58,401 bases of DNA, from contig JAUEMM010000008.1 of assembly GCA_030441635.1 (NCBI GenBank), positions 1 to 58,401 of the forward strand. The letters are read 5' to 3'. The notes beneath the pieces were generated by a model. That model saw only the letters and a list, made by a program, of their open reading frames with translations. It was not told the DNA's origin and searched no databases. The translations under genes and the position numbers were made by a program. The stretch comes from Wolbachia endosymbiont of Tyrophagus putrescentiae (GTDB lineage: Bacteria; Pseudomonadota; Alphaproteobacteria; Rickettsiales; Anaplasmataceae). Shown one piece after another: positions 29,488-37,603 of this stretch (position 1 is its first letter; each line of letters begins with the position of its first letter).

Positions 29488-29516
29488 TTGAAAAATTAAT
29501 CTCTTATGTGTATAAT
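29488..29516 (+). promoter_or_regulatory. Near-consensus sigma70 promoter of the Rpn-family gene
   Basis: TTGAAA (29488-29493), 17-base spacer, perfect TATAAT (29511-29516). The strongest promoter match seen in the window; the ATG at 29543 follows by 26 bases. Confidence 0.7.
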
Positions 29517-29542
29517 TATTAGTAGCTTTTTTCTTGCTGGCC

Positions 29543-30424
29543 ATGGCTCTTTCTAAATTCCTTGATGTTAAAAACGACATCGCATTCAAACGCATTTTTG
29601 GAACTGAGAAAAACAAGGATATTTTAATCCATTTTTTGAACGACATTTTGGGCTTCACTGGCGTCAATGAGATCAAAGAAATTGAGTTTTTAAGTACTAT
29701 TCAAGATCCTGAGATTGCCTCTAAAAAACAAAGTATCGTTGATGTTCTTTGTAAGGATGAAAATGGTATACAGGTGATAGTTGAAATGCAGATCGCTAAA
29801 ACCAAAGGCTTTGAAAAACGTGCCCAATATTACGCTGCTAAGGCGTATTCAAGGCAAGCCGACAAAGGCGATCAATATCACAATCTCAGAGAAATTATCT
29901 TCATCGCCATCGCCGATTGCATTCTATTTCCCGATAAAAAAGAATACAAATCTGATCACATGATATTGGACAAAAACAACTACGAGCACGATTTAAAGGA
30001 CTTCTATTTTACATTTATTGAGTTACCTAAATTTTCCAAGACTAAGGAGGATCAGTTAGAGAATATTGTTGAAAAATGGATATATTTTTTTAAGTATGCA
30101 GATGAAACAAGTGAAGAAGATCTGGAAAGAATAATAGGTAGTGATGTGATAATTAAAAAAGCTTACGAAGAGTTAAATAGATTCAACTGGTCGGAAAAAG
30201 AATTTATCGCCTATGAACAAGAGGTAAAACGCATCAGAGATGAACAGGCTATACTTGAACACAAACTTGACGACGCTACTGAAAAAGGTAGACAGGAAGG
30301 CATTAAAATTGGTGCGGAGCGGGTAGCAAAAAACCTACTTAGATCAGGCATTTCCATTGATATTATCTCACAAACTACAGGCCTCTCTGCTTCTGAAATT
30401 GAAAAACTTGATTCACAGAAGTAG
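29543..30424 (+). CDS. Rpn-family PD-(D/E)XK nuclease (transposase-like)
   Basis: 293-aa member of the Rpn/PDDEXK_2 family, found in many copies in Wolbachia. These proteins are nucleases that promote recombination in E. coli; the older label is transposase. The opening FLDVKNDIAFKRIFG, the catalytic DVLCKDENGIQVIVEMQ (Asp...Glu-x-Gln) and the helix FEKRAQYYAAKAYSRQ are all present, with a C-terminal coiled region and a helical tail GISIDIISQTTGLSASEIEK. The frame also allows TTG 29534, but ATG 29543 fits the family start. The gene looks intact and no terminal inverted repeats were found around it. Confidence 0.9.
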   Translation: MALSKFLDVKNDIAFKRIFGTEKNKDILIHFLNDILGFTGVNEIKEIEFLSTIQDPEIASKKQSIVDVLCKDENGIQVIVEMQIAKTKGFEKRAQYYAAKAYSRQADKGDQYHNLREIIFIAIADCILFPDKKEYKSDHMILDKNNYEHDLKDFYFTFIELPKFSKTKEDQLENIVEKWIYFFKYADETSEEDLERIIGSDVIIKKAYEELNRFNWSEKEFIAYEQEVKRIRDEQAILEHKLDDATEKGRQEGIKIGAERVAKNLLRSGISIDIISQTTGLSASEIEKLDSQK

Positions 30425-30451
30425 GTATCTATGGATTAAAAAGGAGTAGAT

Positions 30452-30474
30452 CATGGTAGAAACTACAACCATGT
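30452..30474 (+). other. Hairpin after the Rpn-family gene
   Basis: catggtag - aaa - ctac-aa-ccatg forms a stem with a small bulge 28 bases past the stop. No T tract follows, so terminator function is doubtful. Confidence 0.3.
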
Positions 30475-30649
30475 CAATAAAAAAACTTTCTTGACACATT
30501 TATGTAGTGTTATTACCCTTAATACAAGGGTGTTTCTATAACCTTTTAAGGTTTTTCAATCAAATTTTCAGTTTTTTAAATTCACTTATCTATTCAAGTT
30601 TTACATCCAAATACCCGCATTTCCTATTCAAAATTTCTAGAGGTATTAA

Positions 30650-30913
30650 ATGTTCAATCAAGAATTTTTTAATCATTATGAACTCAACAGTGTATCTGAT
30701 GAGATACAAAAATATCATTTATTGTGGAAATCAGTCATATCACAAGCTATTGCTGATGCAACCAGTAACGGAAAAAAAACAGAAAGTATAGTGGCAAAAC
30801 GTAAAGCAATCTCTTGGTTATCTGACCATAATCAAGATTTTGTGTATGTGTGTATATTAGCTAACTACGATTCGGTATACGCGCACAATAAAATACTCCC
30901 AGCACTGCCTTAG
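30650..30913 (+). CDS. Small conserved-looking protein (87 aa)
   Basis: Not firmly recognised. A compact helical protein with LLWKSVISQAIADATSN, KRKAISWLSDHNQDFVYVC and ILANYD. From memory, similar short proteins occur in other Rickettsiales and alphaproteobacteria, some in phage- or GTA-related settings; this is unverified. The AGAGGT ribosome site at 30639-30644 supports ATG 30650. Its stop overlaps the convergent membrane-protein gene by four bases. The upstream 225 bases (30425-30649) hold only weak hairpins. Confidence 0.7.
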   Translation: MFNQEFFNHYELNSVSDEIQKYHLLWKSVISQAIADATSNGKKTESIVAKRKAISWLSDHNQDFVYVCILANYDSVYAHNKILPALP

Positions 30914-31437
30914 TTTTTTTTGCCACGCCTAGCAAGGAAAATTTCAAATAGCCTTTTGTCTATAATGCGCTCTATGTCCTTCATTAAAACTCGTTTGATA
31001 AGATTAACAGCTTCCACATCCCTGCCATACCCATGGCTCTGCTTTTTATTACTGTTATCTTCACCCTCATTTCTATCTTTTCTTCCCATGAAACTCTTTA
31101 ATTTTCTTGCTATCCACCTCTTGGTTATAGGTATCAAACTTGAGTTAAGAAACTTATAGAAAAAATTAGGTAAAAAGAATGCTACAAATGTTCTGAAATA
31201 TATACCCCAATCTATATTGTCTTTATTATTATAAAGCCACTTAAAGTATTCGTATAACCTAAAAAGTGCACTCCTTAGACCAAACTCCACTTCATGTGAA
31301 AACCCATGAGTGAGAAGCATCAACACTATACTGACTGTATAAAGATATATTGTCAGAAAAAATAGCTTCACTATTATATCTTTGAAGCTACCTATTATAT
31401 AACTTATTAACCTTAATTTATACAAAAACGATACCAT
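30910..31437 (-). CDS. Hypothetical membrane protein (175 aa)
   Basis: Not recognised. Hydrophobic segments near residues 15-45 (IVKLFFLTIYLYTVSIVLML) and 80-100, then a basic, Lys/Arg-rich C-terminal half. The open frame extends to 31482, but that part lies inside tRNA-Gln, so ATG 31437 is chosen; it is 14 bases beyond the CCA end of the tRNA. It is therefore likely transcribed with cutA and tRNA-Gln and released by tRNA 3' processing. Confidence 0.7.
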   Translation of the reverse strand: MVSFLYKLRLISYIIGSFKDIIVKLFFLTIYLYTVSIVLMLLTHGFSHEVEFGLRSALFRLYEYFKWLYNNKDNIDWGIYFRTFVAFFLPNFFYKFLNSSLIPITKRWIARKLKSFMGRKDRNEGEDNSNKKQSHGYGRDVEAVNLIKRVLMKDIERIIDKRLFEIFLARRGKKN

Positions 31438-31450
31438 TCCCTTATTCCAA

Positions 31451-31525
31451 TGGCTGGGATGGAAGGATTCGAACCTTCGCATGGCGGTACCAAAAACCGC
31501 TGCCTTACCGCTTGGCTACATCCCA
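31451..31525 (-). tRNA. trnQ: tRNA-Gln (anticodon TTG)
   Basis: Reads TGGGATGTAGCCAAGCGG on the minus strand. The acceptor stem TGGGATG pairs with CATCCCA, the discriminator is G and CCA is encoded. The anticodon loop TTTTGGT carries TTG, and the T-arm AGGTTCGAATCCT is canonical. Length 75 with CCA. The 5' end overlaps the last 10 bases of cutA, whose TAG stop is tRNA positions 8-10. Confidence 0.97.
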
Positions 31526-31836
31526 ATAACATCATTTACCCAATTAACAAAAAACCTATTCGCTCTTTCAATTGGTATTACGGCAATAATAGGCTGACCA
31601 TAAGAATGCCTAGACTCAATACCCTCTGTTATCTTATCAACCAGGTCACTCGTACTTTTCATGATTGCTACTACTTCAGAACTGGTATTAATCTCTCCTT
31701 TCCACAAATAAAAAGAGCTCACTTCAGGAAATATATTTACACATATAACCAACCTAGCTTCTAATAACTCCTTAGAAACTGCTTTAGCTTCTTCAAACCC
31801 AGGAAAAGCGATATATACCAAAACTAAATTGCCCAT
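31516..31836 (-). CDS. cutA: CutA-family protein
   Basis: 106-aa CutA, a small trimeric protein originally linked to divalent-cation tolerance; its physiological role remains unclear. Family features are LVLVYIAFPGFEEAKAVSKE, LLEARLVICVNIFPEVSSFY followed by LWKGEI, and the end SYGQPIIAVIPIERANRFFV. ATG 31836 is preferred over the adjacent TTG at 31839. The final codons and the TAG stop lie in the 5' acceptor strand of tRNA-Gln, a 10-base same-strand overlap. Confidence 0.93.
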   Translation of the reverse strand: MGNLVLVYIAFPGFEEAKAVSKELLEARLVICVNIFPEVSSFYLWKGEINTSSEVVAIMKSTSDLVDKITEGIESRHSYGQPIIAVIPIERANRFFVNWVNDVIGM

Positions 31837-31915
31837 CAATAGCTACAAAAATGTTCCGCTATTATACTTTGTCAAATTCTATCTATCAAGAAAAAATTGT
31901 ACTATCTGGAGGGGT

Positions 31916-33088
31916 CTATCTATCAACCTCTCCAAAGACTATATCAAGCGAACCAAGAATTGATGCAATATCAGCTAACATATGGCCCTTTGCCATGAAA
32001 TCTAAAGCTTGTAAATGTGCAAAACCTGGTGCTCTTATTCTGCATCTATAAGGTCTATTCGTTCCATCCGAAACTATATATACCCCAAATTCACCTTTTG
32101 GTGCTTCAACTGCAATATAGGTTTCACCTTTTGGCACATGATATCCTTCTGAGTAAAGCTTAAAATGATGAATTAAGGCCTCCATAGACCTTTTCATTTC
32201 AGCTCTTGGTGGTGGAGAAATTTTTCTATCCTCAGTTTTAACAGGACCCTTTGGAAGTCTCTCTGTACACTGCTTTATCAAGCTGACAGATTGCCTGATC
32301 TCTGCCATCCTTACTAAATACCTATCATAACAATCACCATTTTGTCCAACTGGTATATCAAAATCCAGTTGATCATAAATTTCATATGGTTGACTCTTTC
32401 TCAAATCCCAGGCAAGTCCAGAGGCACGCAGCATTGGACCACTGAAGCCCCAATCAAGTGCTTGCTCTATTGACACTGTACCAATTCCTACAGTGCGCTG
32501 CTTCCAGATTCTATTTTCTGTTAAGAGATTATCCACATCATCTATATATTTTGGAAATTCATCTATAAATTTTGCAATATCATCAACTAGATCATCAGAA
32601 ATATCAGCCGCAACCCCACCAGGTCTAATATATGCTGCGTGAAATCTCGAACCTGAAGCTCTCTCATAAAATGAAAGAATTTTTTCTCTTTCCTCAAATA
32701 ACCATAAAAGAGGAGTCATTGCTCCAACATCTAATGCTTGAGAAGAAACACTAAGTAAATGATTCAATATCCTTGTAAGCTCACAAAATAAAACACGCAA
32801 GTATTTTGCTCTGATCGGAATATCACACTGCAACAATTTTTCTACACATAACGAATATGCATGTTCCTGTGACATTGGAGATACATAATCAAGGCGATCG
32901 AAATAAGGTAATGCTTGAAGATATGTTTTATATTCTATTAATTTCTCAGTGCCGCGATGCAAAAGCCCAATATGAGGATCTGCCCTTTCAATAACCTCAC
33001 CATCCATCTCCAATACAAGACGCAACACACCGTGTGCAGCCGGGTGCTGTGGCCCAAAATTTAAAGTCATTGTTTTTAGATCTGGCAT
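31916..33088 (-). CDS. nuoD: NADH-quinone oxidoreductase subunit D
   Basis: 390-aa 49-kDa-type subunit of respiratory complex I, lining the quinone site. The N terminus [30 protein letters not shown], and the C-terminal [19 protein letters not shown] followed by HMLADI are hallmark blocks. The frame runs up to 33145, but ATG 33088 gives the standard [10 protein letters not shown] start. No other nuo genes adjoin it, although in many genomes nuoD sits next to nuoC. Confidence 0.97.
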   Translation of the reverse strand: MPDLKTMTLNFGPQHPAAHGVLRLVLEMDGEVIERADPHIGLLHRGTEKLIEYKTYLQALPYFDRLDYVSPMSQEHAYSLCVEKLLQCDIPIRAKYLRVLFCELTRILNHLLSVSSQALDVGAMTPLLWLFEEREKILSFYERASGSRFHAAYIRPGGVAADISDDLVDDIAKFIDEFPKYIDDVDNLLTENRIWKQRTVGIGTVSIEQALDWGFSGPMLRASGLAWDLRKSQPYEIYDQLDFDIPVGQNGDCYDRYLVRMAEIRQSVSLIKQCTERLPKGPVKTEDRKISPPPRAEMKRSMEALIHHFKLYSEGYHVPKGETYIAVEAPKGEFGVYIVSDGTNRPYRCRIRAPGFAHLQALDFMAKGHMLADIASILGSLDIVFGEVDR

Positions 33089-33158
33089 GCTAAAGTTATT
33101 CAAAAGTGTAATTATGTTTATAAACCTAAGCACACTGAAAGTCAATGCAATTACAAAA

Positions 33159-33186
33159 TTGACATTCGTTATAAACTATTTATAAA
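33159..33186 (+). promoter_or_regulatory. Sigma70-like promoter of the 33230 gene
   Basis: TTGACA (33159-33164), 16-base spacer, TATAAA (33181-33186). The 10-base unit tataaactat occurs twice in tandem (33170-33179 and 33181-33190), so a second -10 candidate overlaps. Confidence 0.65.
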
Positions 33187-33229
33187 CTATATTAATGCTA
33201 AATTCAGTAAAGCATTTAGAGGAGTTAGT

Positions 33230-33787
33230 ATGAGTAACGAAGTAGCTAAACTTATAATGTATAATACTATACCAAACGTAATAGTTAATTTAGTTGAATT
33301 GCCTGTTGTTGGAGGATTTGGGTCTGTTAGCGGTGTTATCCTAGCCTTTACTGCTGCCGCTACTTCCAACCTATCACCTTTTGTCAGTGGTGGAGTTATT
33401 GGTGCAGGATCACAATTACTAGAACCATTGTTTTCATCATTATGTTTGTCACAGCTACGCATTGTCGAAGAAAATAAATCTCATAGTTGCATAAGTGAAA
33501 CAAAAAGAATTGTAGATCTCGGAGTTGCTTTTGGAGTGGGAGCATATCTAACTACTTTTGGAGTCAGGAGACCTGCAGCGATAGGAGCTTTATCTGTAAT
33601 TGCACCTAAGGTTGTTAGTATTGCTTTCACAAGCGCTTGCCTTGCTATTGGAGGTATAGTGTCTGGCATTTCAACAGGAATTGCATCTTTGCGGAATCGT
33701 ATTATAGAAAGGAGTGAATCACAAAGTCGTTTGAATCACGTAAGTACAACAAAATACAACGGTAATAGTATAGAATCATTTGTGTAA
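33230..33787 (+). CDS. Hypothetical membrane protein (185 aa)
   Basis: Not recognised. Rich in Gly, Ala, Ile, Val and Ser, with hydrophobic stretches at about residues 18-48, 92-112 and 120-155 (APKVVSIAFTSACLAIGGIV), interrupted by a polar loop and ending in a polar Ser/Asn tail. A strong AGAGGAG ribosome site and a good promoter precede ATG 33230. It is probably a small integral or hairpin membrane protein, and monocistronic. Confidence 0.72.
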   Translation: MSNEVAKLIMYNTIPNVIVNLVELPVVGGFGSVSGVILAFTAAATSNLSPFVSGGVIGAGSQLLEPLFSSLCLSQLRIVEENKSHSCISETKRIVDLGVAFGVGAYLTTFGVRRPAAIGALSVIAPKVVSIAFTSACLAIGGIVSGISTGIASLRNRIIERSESQSRLNHVSTTKYNGNSIESFV

Positions 33788-33900
33788 TAAAAAAAATTTT
33801 TTTAGGAGAGAAAGGTAAAGCACTTGTTTTAAAGCAGAGATCTTTAATTTATCTTGTTTATCTGTTATATTCCTTATAAGTGTTTAAGATTTTTTAACTG

Positions 33901-35598
33901 ATGAACATTTTCAAAAGGGTATTTACTTTAATTTCTGCTAAATTGGCTGAGTTACAGCAAAAGGGTATTATAAACACAAATGTTACTAACTTTATTGTAG
34001 AATCTCCAAGTAATAGGATCCACGGCGATATTTACACGAATGTGGCTATGGTACTTGCAAAGTGTGAGAAGAAAAACCCTACTAAAATTGCAGAAATCTT
34101 AGCCAAAGAATTTGAACTTTTTGATGAAGTTGCAAAGGTAGAAGTAGCGGGACCTGGTTTTATCAATATGCATTTAAAAGCAAAGGTATGGCATGAAATT
34201 TTAAAGCAAATAAATGAGCAAAAGACTGATTTTGGCAACTTAGATATTGGAAATAATCAACCTATCAATGTGGAATTTGTGTCAGCAAATCCAACTGGAC
34301 CACTACATATCGGTCATGCGAGAGGTGCTGTATTCGGTGACGTTTTGGCAAATTTGCTTAAGAAAGTTGGTTATAAGGTCACTAAGGAATACTACATCAA
34401 TGATGCTGGAGCGCAGATAGATACTCTAGTGCAATCGGTATATCTCAGATATAGAGAAGCTCTGGGAGAAAAAATAAGTATAGATCAAGGCTTATATCCT
34501 GGTGAATACCTCAAACCAATTGGAGAAGAGCTGGTTAAAAAGTATGGAAGGGAGCTTTTGGATAGCCAGATAATCAGTGACTATGCTTTAAAATCTATTT
34601 TGCAGATGATAAAAGAAGATTTGAACTTGTTGAAAGTGGAGCATGATGTCTTTACCTCAGAGTATGAGATACAAAAGAGCGGTAAAATTGAGGAGAGCAT
34701 TAAAATATTATCCGATAAGGGTTTGGTTTATGAAGGATATTTAGAGAAGCCAAAAGGTAAAGAGAATGAAAACTGGACAGCGAGAAAGCAAACGTTATTC
34801 CGCTCTACACAGTTTGGTGATGATGTTGACCGCGCACTAAAAAAAGAGGATGGAAGTTGGACATATTTTGCATCAGACATTGCTTACCATTACGACAAGA
34901 TATCTCGCGGATTTAACTATATGGTAGTAGAACTTGGCAGTGACCATGGTGGCTATGTAAAAAGGTTAAAGGCAATAGTTTCAGCGTTGAGTAATGATCA
35001 GGCAAAAATAGAGGTAAAATTGCATAACATAGTGAACTTCTTTGAAAATGGTAAACCTGTTAAGATGTCAAAAAGATCAGGCAATTTTCTAACAGCAAGG
35101 GATGTGATAGAAGAAGTTGGTAGCGACATTACACGTTTCATCATGTTAACGCGCAAGAATGACATGGTTCTTGATTTTGACTTTGCTAAAGTTAAGGAAC
35201 AATCAAAAGATAATCCAGTTTTTTATGTGCAATATGCCCATGCTCGTGCCCATTCGTTGATGCGTAATGCTCCAAAAGTGTTTCCAGATGCAGATCTTTC
35301 ACTCCTAGAAAGCGAAGGTGAACTGTTTCTAATAAAAACCTTAGCAAAATGGCCAGATGTAGTTGAGATCTCAGCAAAGCTTTGTGAGCCACATAGAATT
35401 ACTTTTTATTTACTTGAAGTTGCAGAAGCATTTCATGTTTTATGGGGATATGGCAAAACTGATCTGAATATGAGATTTATACTAGAAAATAATTTAGATC
35501 TCACCGCTGCAAGAATTTTTCTCGTGCAAGCCGTGGCACACGTTATCGCCTCAGGGTTTTCTATTCTGAATATCGAGCCCTTAAAAGAAATGAGTTGA
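33901..35598 (+). CDS. argS: Arginyl-tRNA synthetase
   Basis: 565-aa class I synthetase charging tRNA-Arg. The HIGH motif lies in [20 protein letters not shown] and the KMSK motif in [18 protein letters not shown]. The N-terminal Add1-type domain and the C-terminal anticodon-binding helical domain (ending [18 protein letters not shown]) are complete. Starts at ATG 33901 with no strong ribosome site nearby. Confidence 0.97.
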   Translation: MNIFKRVFTLISAKLAELQQKGIINTNVTNFIVESPSNRIHGDIYTNVAMVLAKCEKKNPTKIAEILAKEFELFDEVAKVEVAGPGFINMHLKAKVWHEILKQINEQKTDFGNLDIGNNQPINVEFVSANPTGPLHIGHARGAVFGDVLANLLKKVGYKVTKEYYINDAGAQIDTLVQSVYLRYREALGEKISIDQGLYPGEYLKPIGEELVKKYGRELLDSQIISDYALKSILQMIKEDLNLLKVEHDVFTSEYEIQKSGKIEESIKILSDKGLVYEGYLEKPKGKENENWTARKQTLFRSTQFGDDVDRALKKEDGSWTYFASDIAYHYDKISRGFNYMVVELGSDHGGYVKRLKAIVSALSNDQAKIEVKLHNIVNFFENGKPVKMSKRSGNFLTARDVIEEVGSDITRFIMLTRKNDMVLDFDFAKVKEQSKDNPVFYVQYAHARAHSLMRNAPKVFPDADLSLLESEGELFLIKTLAKWPDVVEISAKLCEPHRITFYLLEVAEAFHVLWGYGKTDLNMRFILENNLDLTAARIFLVQAVAHVIASGFSILNIEPLKEMS

Positions 35599-35633
35599 TT
35601 TCTTTACTAGGATCTCAAGAAAAACACAAAGTT

Positions 35634-36506
35634 TCAACTATCCAGACTAATAGTTGGTTGAGCATCTTGTTCAGAGATTAGTGTGACCAACAGGTTATTT
35701 ATTAATTGAACTTTTTGCTTTTCATCAAGTTTTATGCTTTTATTTCTCTCAAAGTGAGCGATCACTTCTTCGATAATCCCTATTGCGTTTTGTACTATAT
35801 ATTTCCTTGCAGAAGTAATAGCATGTGCCTGCTGACGCCTAAGCATAGCCTGTGCAATTTCTGATGAATATGCCAAATGCGATATCCTTGCATCTACAAC
35901 CTTAATACCTGCAATATCTAATCTATCCTGCAGCATGGACTGCAATTCACTTGCAATTTGATCTGAGTTCTTGCGTAAAGATTCCTCTTCACCTTCACTG
36001 TCATATGGATAATTACTTGCTAACTCTCTGATCACAGATTCACTTTGCACACTAACAAATTCTTTGTAATGATTAACATTGTAATATGCTTTTGCCGGAC
36101 TCTCTACCTTCCAAACAATTACCACTGAAATCTCAATGGGGCTTCCACTTGCATCATTTACTTTAATCTTTTCTGTATTTATATTTTGAAACTTCAGAGA
36201 AATGATATATTTGTTTGTAAATGGAAGTGTGATAAATATTCCAGAATTAAAATAAGTACCAACATAATATCCAAAAAACTCTATAACTCTAGCTTCATTT
36301 GGGTTATTGATAAAAAATCCTCCAGCAAGAAGGAATGTAAGAATAATAACAGTGATAATCATAAACGGATAACTAAATGGATTTTCAGTAATGATATTTA
36401 AATTCATTACAAGAAAATACAGCAAAAAAATCAATCCAGCTAATCCCCCAAGTGTTATAATAGAGGCCACTCCAAATCTGTTCAACTTTCTATCGCTCGT
36501 TATCAT
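35634..36506 (-). CDS. SPFH/band-7 membrane protein
   Basis: 290-aa stomatin/HflC-like protein. Two N-terminal hydrophobic helices (about 12-35 and 45-66) anchor it, then the SPFH domain (about 75-220) with PFTNKYIISLKFQNINTEKI and a tail of helical sequence containing EIAQAMLRRQQAHAITSARK. SPFH proteins scaffold membrane proteases and lipid domains. It begins within the stop of the M23 peptidase gene (ATGA overlap), so the two are translationally coupled and may act together. Confidence 0.9.
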   Translation of the reverse strand: MITSDRKLNRFGVASIITLGGLAGLIFLLYFLVMNLNIITENPFSYPFMIITVIILTFLLAGGFFINNPNEARVIEFFGYYVGTYFNSGIFITLPFTNKYIISLKFQNINTEKIKVNDASGSPIEISVVIVWKVESPAKAYYNVNHYKEFVSVQSESVIRELASNYPYDSEGEEESLRKNSDQIASELQSMLQDRLDIAGIKVVDARISHLAYSSEIAQAMLRRQQAHAITSARKYIVQNAIGIIEEVIAHFERNKSIKLDEKQKVQLINNLLVTLISEQDAQPTISLDS

Positions 36507-37387
36507 AGTGTCTTTACCATTTTATTTATTTTACTTACAAACAATTTAAATTCTGCTAACTCACCACCAGTCAATTTTATTTCAGTTCTATATTTTAATG
36601 CAAGAGGATCTATATGCTTATCGTTGTATATAACTTCATAATGTAAATGAGGGCCTGTTGCAGCACCAGTACTGCCGACATAAGCAATTACCTGTCCTTG
36701 CTTTACTTTTGAGCCAAGTTTTACGTTGCTACTAAACTTACTCATATGTGCATAACAAGTTGTATAGCCATTTTTGTGTTTTATTTTTATATATTTACCG
36801 TACCCACCATTGTGACCTATATACTCTATTATGCCATCTGCTGCAGCATGTATAGGAGTTCCAGATTGAACAGCATAGTCTACTCCCTTGTGAAAAGTAA
36901 TACGACCATGAATAGGGTGCTTTCTATTACCAAACTTCGATGATATACGGTAATTTACACCCAAAGGCTTCATAAAAAATGCTTTACCTGTAAGGCTTAT
37001 TCCCTCGCTATTAAAATATCCCTCTTTTCCATTTTGCAGTTTATAGTGATATAGGCTGATAGTTCTCTTATCAATAGTTAGTGAAGTATACACAATCTTT
37101 TCTTTCATAGCTCTGCTATCAAATGATTTTTTTAAAAGTATCTCTAATTTACCCTGATTTGTCTTGAGGTCTATGTTCAGATTTTTACATAAGCTAACTA
37201 GCTGCATTGCTATATCAGGTGCCACGCTGCGCTCAACATCTAATAAAGACTTTATATCGCTCGATACCAGTACAGTTGTGTGTTGAGGTTTACCCCTAGG
37301 CACCACTGTTTGTAAATCATCAGTTGAATAACCCACGTTTGGTAAAATACAAAGCAGCATGAACATAAGGTCAATAAGCAAATACAT
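36503..37387 (-). CDS. M23-family (LytM-type) peptidase, exported
   Basis: 294-aa zinc endopeptidase of the peptidoglycan-hydrolase type. The signal sequence is MYLLIDLMFMLLCILPNVGYS. The catalytic domain carries H166-x3-D170 (FHKGVDY), H214 (CYAHM) and HLH at 247-249 (GPHLHYEV); all zinc ligands and the general base are present. It should be active in the periplasm on peptide cross-links. First gene of a coupled pair with the SPFH gene. Confidence 0.92.
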   Translation of the reverse strand: MYLLIDLMFMLLCILPNVGYSTDDLQTVVPRGKPQHTTVLVSSDIKSLLDVERSVAPDIAMQLVSLCKNLNIDLKTNQGKLEILLKKSFDSRAMKEKIVYTSLTIDKRTISLYHYKLQNGKEGYFNSEGISLTGKAFFMKPLGVNYRISSKFGNRKHPIHGRITFHKGVDYAVQSGTPIHAAADGIIEYIGHNGGYGKYIKIKHKNGYTTCYAHMSKFSSNVKLGSKVKQGQVIAYVGSTGAATGPHLHYEVIYNDKHIDPLALKYRTEIKLTGGELAEFKLFVSKINKMVKTL

Positions 37388-37523
37388 TCTATTTTTTCCT
37401 TTTATACTATTGTTATATTTTTCAACTTATATTTTATAATCAAAATTTAGTTTTCACACCTCTTAATTTCTAAAACCCACTTGAAATAGGCTCTTGAAAG
37501 CTGATTTACAGTGCAGCAGAATA

Positions 37524-37560
37524 TATGAAAAACTATCAATATAATTGACAGTTTTTCATA
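37524..37560 (-). terminator. Terminator after the TPR gene
   Basis: 11-bp perfect stem (tatgaaaaact / agtttttcata) extended inward by four more pairs after one mismatch, 44 bases past the minus-strand stop at 37604. Confidence 0.5.
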
Positions 37561-37603
37561 CTTTTTCCGCTTGTCTTGCAAAAAGCCCACTGTACATATT
37601 TCT

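Noticed and set aside
29534..30424. Rpn-family gene as a complete insertion sequence
   Set aside because: No terminal inverted repeats or target duplications were seen; the family is better described as nucleases than as IS transposases.
30507..30791. 94-aa open frame MLLPLIQGCFYNLL on the plus strand
   Set aside because: Overlaps the better supported 30650 gene in another frame, has no ribosome site, and is low-complexity Phe/Leu/Ser as expected for AT-rich noncoding DNA.
31438..31482. N-terminal extension of the membrane protein (MRRFESFHPSHW)
   Set aside because: These codons are the tRNA-Gln T-arm and acceptor sequence read as protein.
31450..31764. Plus-strand frame across tRNA-Gln and cutA
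   Set aside because: Antisense shadow of cutA and the tRNA; begins within the tRNA.
35584..35605. aaagaaat/atttcttt hairpin at the argS stop
   Set aside because: A/T-rich 8-bp stem expected by chance in this composition and partly inside the coding sequence.
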